Position numbers and translations under genes: made by a program
In this document: piece after piece, positions 6,551 through 8,183 of the stretch
How positions within the stretch are numbered: position 1 is the first letter of the stretch
How the letters are laid out: the number at the start of each line of letters is the position of its first letter
Notes under the pieces: generated by a model
What the model was told of the DNA's origin: nothing
The model's database searches: none
The model's input: only the letters and a program-made list of their open reading frames with translations
Assembly: GCA_043775075.1 (NCBI GenBank)
Contig: JAYVSS010000234.1
Coordinates: 1 to 8,183 of the forward strand
Source: JANLQX01 sp043775075
GTDB lineage: Bacteria; Actinomycetota; Acidimicrobiia; Acidimicrobiales; JANYDT01
Direction: 5' to 3'
DNA: 8,183 nucleotides

Positions 6551-7953
6551 CGATGACCGAATTGCCCAATTACTGAGGCGGCAATTTTCGTATCAATGAC
6601 CAGCACCGACTTCTTATCAATTCGACCACCGATCGTCGGCACAACGAATGTTTGCAGTGACTGCGGATCAAACGAGCGCAGTTTGTTTGCGAGCGAGAGG
6701 ATCTCGCCAAACCCCAGCGATTTATCGAAAGAGATTGCTGAGCGCAGATTCTTCAATGCCGCATTGAGTGTGATCGGATCACGAAATCCACGTCCGATCG
6801 CCGCATCCATGCCGTTTCTGATGAATTTCTGCTGACGCTTGATCCGGCCAAGATCACTGAGTGGATCACGTTTCCACGAACCGTCGGGCTGCTGCTCTTC
6901 GTAGTACCGACTCCGTACGTAGGCCGTGGCCTGGGTGGCGTTCAGCCGCTGACAGCCAGCTGCCGTAACATTCAGACGGGTAACTTTGTCCCGAGCAGGT
7001 TTGTCGAAGCAAATGTTTACGCCGCCAACAGCGGCAACGACACGTTGGAAACCAACAAAATCGACCTTCATCATGTGGTGAATAGGAATACCAAGGTTTT
7101 CCTGAATTGCTTGCACCAGCAGCGCATCACTACGCGCTGATGCCGCGTTGATTCGATCGAATGTATTCGTTCCCGGCATACGGACCCAGAGGTCGCGGGG
7201 AAGCGAGAGCACCCAGGCCTTCTTGGCATCAGGATCAATTCGCATGATCATGATGGTGTCTGTGCGTGACCCGCTGACCTTGCCCTTGCCCAGTCCGACG
7301 GCCTGATTGTCAGGCACGTCGTCCCGATTATCCGAACCAGCCATCAAGATATTGATGGTGTTCTTGCCGCCGAACGAAGCGACTTGCGAAGTATCCACCA
7401 ACGGTTTGTTGTTCACCTGATCCGGGGGAATCGTGACCAGCGGCCGGGGCAGGGTGTCTACGGTGCTGCTCGGATCGAGACCGTCCACGGAAATGTCGGG
7501 GAGCCGTCCGGCGTCGGGGAACATGTCGGTGCTGTTCGCCGGGGTGCCGGAATTCGGGCCGGGTAGGCCAGCGACCGTGTTGGGCGTTCCCGGCGGCGGT
7601 ATCGGTGACGGGTCCGTCGAGGTGCCGTCGGGCGTGGTGTCCGGTGGCGCCACCGTGGCGTTGATCTCAACCCCTCCGCTGGCGGCGAGAGTGGCGACCG
7701 TTTGACCCGGCGCCGCGGTGGTGGGGGGACGCTTCGGATCAAGTAACGCCGAGCCGACGCCACCGATACGACCAGTCGTGGCGTAAAGCCAAAACACGTA
7801 GAGCGCGGTCGCCAGTACGAGAACGGCCACCACACCGAGCGCGCCGAACGCCAACCGTCGTCCACGGCGCCGCGGTGGTCGCCCCAGCACGGCGCCAGGG
7901 GTTGATTCCTCGGGCTCGGTGGACTCGTCCGACGACGGCGTTGCGGTGTTCAT
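6547..7953 (-). CDS. LytR-CpsA-Psr (LCP) family cell-wall glycan transferase
   Basis: LCP enzymes move lipid-linked glycan polymers onto peptidoglycan at the outer face of the membrane. From ATG 7953 the protein has 468 residues. An in-frame GTG at 7959 adds two residues and sits two bases after the murA stop. A charged, arginine-rich cytoplasmic tail (1-35) leads to one transmembrane helix (about 36-58), then a 130-residue Pro/Thr/Ser-rich stalk (about 70-195), then the LCP domain (about 198-390). Domain motifs present: ILMAGSDNRDD (202-212), SRTDTIMIMRIDP (229-241), LSLPRDLWV (249-257), FDRINAA (265-271), VDFVGFQRVVAAVGGV (297-312), YVRSRYY (345-351) and DLGRIKRQQKFI (367-378). These include the conserved arginines and aspartates that bind the pyrophosphate group. 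Cys315 and Cys334 may form the disulfide common in actinobacterial members. No LytR_C domain follows. Confidence 0.93.
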   Translation of the reverse strand: MNTATPSSDESTEPEESTPGAVLGRPPRRRGRRLAFGALGVVAVLVLATALYVFWLYATTGRIGGVGSALLDPKRPPTTAAPGQTVATLAASGGVEINATVAPPDTTPDGTSTDPSPIPPPGTPNTVAGLPGPNSGTPANSTDMFPDAGRLPDISVDGLDPSSTVDTLPRPLVTIPPDQVNNKPLVDTSQVASFGGKNTINILMAGSDNRDDVPDNQAVGLGKGKVSGSRTDTIMIMRIDPDAKKAWVLSLPRDLWVRMPGTNTFDRINAASARSDALLVQAIQENLGIPIHHMMKVDFVGFQRVVAAVGGVNICFDKPARDKVTRLNVTAAGCQRLNATQATAYVRSRYYEEQQPDGSWKRDPLSDLGRIKRQQKFIRNGMDAAIGRGFRDPITLNAALKNLRSAISFDKSLGFGEILSLANKLRSFDPQSLQTFVVPTIGGRIDKKSVLVIDTKIAASVIGQFGHR

Positions 7954-7961
7954 CGCCACCG

Positions 7962-8183
7962 CTAGCTCGGCGAGACCGACGCCGAAATAATGCGCGCTCC
8001 GAGGGTCTCCAGCTTGGGCAGAAACCCTTCGTAGCCACGATCGACGATTCGAAGATTACGAATGGTGGTGTTTCCGCTCGCCACCAGAGCAGCAATCACG
8101 TAGCTAAAGCCCGCCCGCAGGTCAGGCACCTCGATATCGGCGCCGTGCAGGGCCGCCACGCCTTCGAACGTCGCCAGGTGGGG
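7962..8183 (-). CDS. murA: MurA, UDP-N-acetylglucosamine 1-carboxyvinyltransferase (3' part only)
   Basis: The last 73 codons are present; the gene continues past the window edge. MurA transfers enolpyruvate from phosphoenolpyruvate to UDP-N-acetylglucosamine, the first committed step of peptidoglycan synthesis, in the cytoplasm. The fragment carries the family's C-terminal signatures: LHGADIEVPDLRAGFSYVIA, whose Asp-Leu-Arg matches Asp369/Arg371 of the E. coli enzyme, and IVDRGYEGFLPKLETLGARI, whose Arg matches Arg397. It ends with a short tail. Some Actinomycetota carry two murA-like genes, so this may be either the main enzyme or a paralogue; the catalytic cysteine loop lies outside the window. 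The stop is two bases from the GTG (eight from the ATG) of the LCP gene, so the two are surely one operon. Confidence 0.88.
   Translation of the reverse strand, partial: PHLATFEGVAALHGADIEVPDLRAGFSYVIAALVASGNTTIRNLRIVDRGYEGFLPKLETLGARIISASVSPS

Noticed and set aside
6560..6571. Inverted repeat AATTG-CC-CAATT just after the GT4 stop as a terminator
   Set aside because: The stem is short and AT-only apart from one pair, with no T-run; it lies within the LCP coding region and is unlikely to terminate transcription.

Overview
The window is GC-rich, densely packed bacterial DNA with GTG as well as ATG starts. It carries an actinobacterial-type LytR-CpsA-Psr (LCP) protein and the end of a peptidoglycan precursor gene. 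This fits a high-GC Gram-positive (Actinomycetota). A deep branch such as Acidimicrobiia is possible, but that is a guess from general feel; no taxonomic marker is present.

Layout, left to right. Bases 1-52 hold the tail beyond a glycosyltransferase and possibly the first 14 codons of another minus-strand gene. A minus-strand block (4872 down to about 42) then reads, in transcription order: (i) a polytopic membrane protein with a cysteine-containing C-terminal domain; (ii) a 653-residue two-domain glycosyltransferase starting 4 bp after it, with a GT-A-like N-terminal half lacking the expected metal-binding motif and an intact-looking GT4 C-terminal half; (iii) a 170-bp gap with a hairpin that could be a weak terminator; (iv) a 105-residue coiled-coil protein; (v) a family-2 glycosyltransferase whose GTG start overlaps the coiled-coil stop by 4 bp. 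A single plus-strand GT4 glycosyltransferase (4871-6550) is divergent from this block. It is followed tail to tail by a second minus-strand operon (8183 down to 6547) made of the 3' end of murA and an LCP-family membrane protein.

Together these genes look like part of a cell-surface glycan locus. Three glycosyltransferases would build the glycan in the cytoplasm. The membrane protein and the coiled-coil protein have unknown auxiliary roles. The LCP protein is of the family that attaches glycan polymers to peptidoglycan, whose precursor pathway begins with MurA. The glycan and the order of steps cannot be read from the sequence. No RNA genes, CRISPR arrays, insertion sequences or phage genes were seen. 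The only gene-free stretch of any size is 1588-1757.

Most worth a second look: the degenerate GT-A half fused to a GT4 enzyme, the small coiled-coil protein coupled to a GT2 enzyme, and the plus-strand GT4 gene whose likely start and stop both lie in 4-base palindromes (CATG, CTAG) shared with the opposite-strand neighbours.
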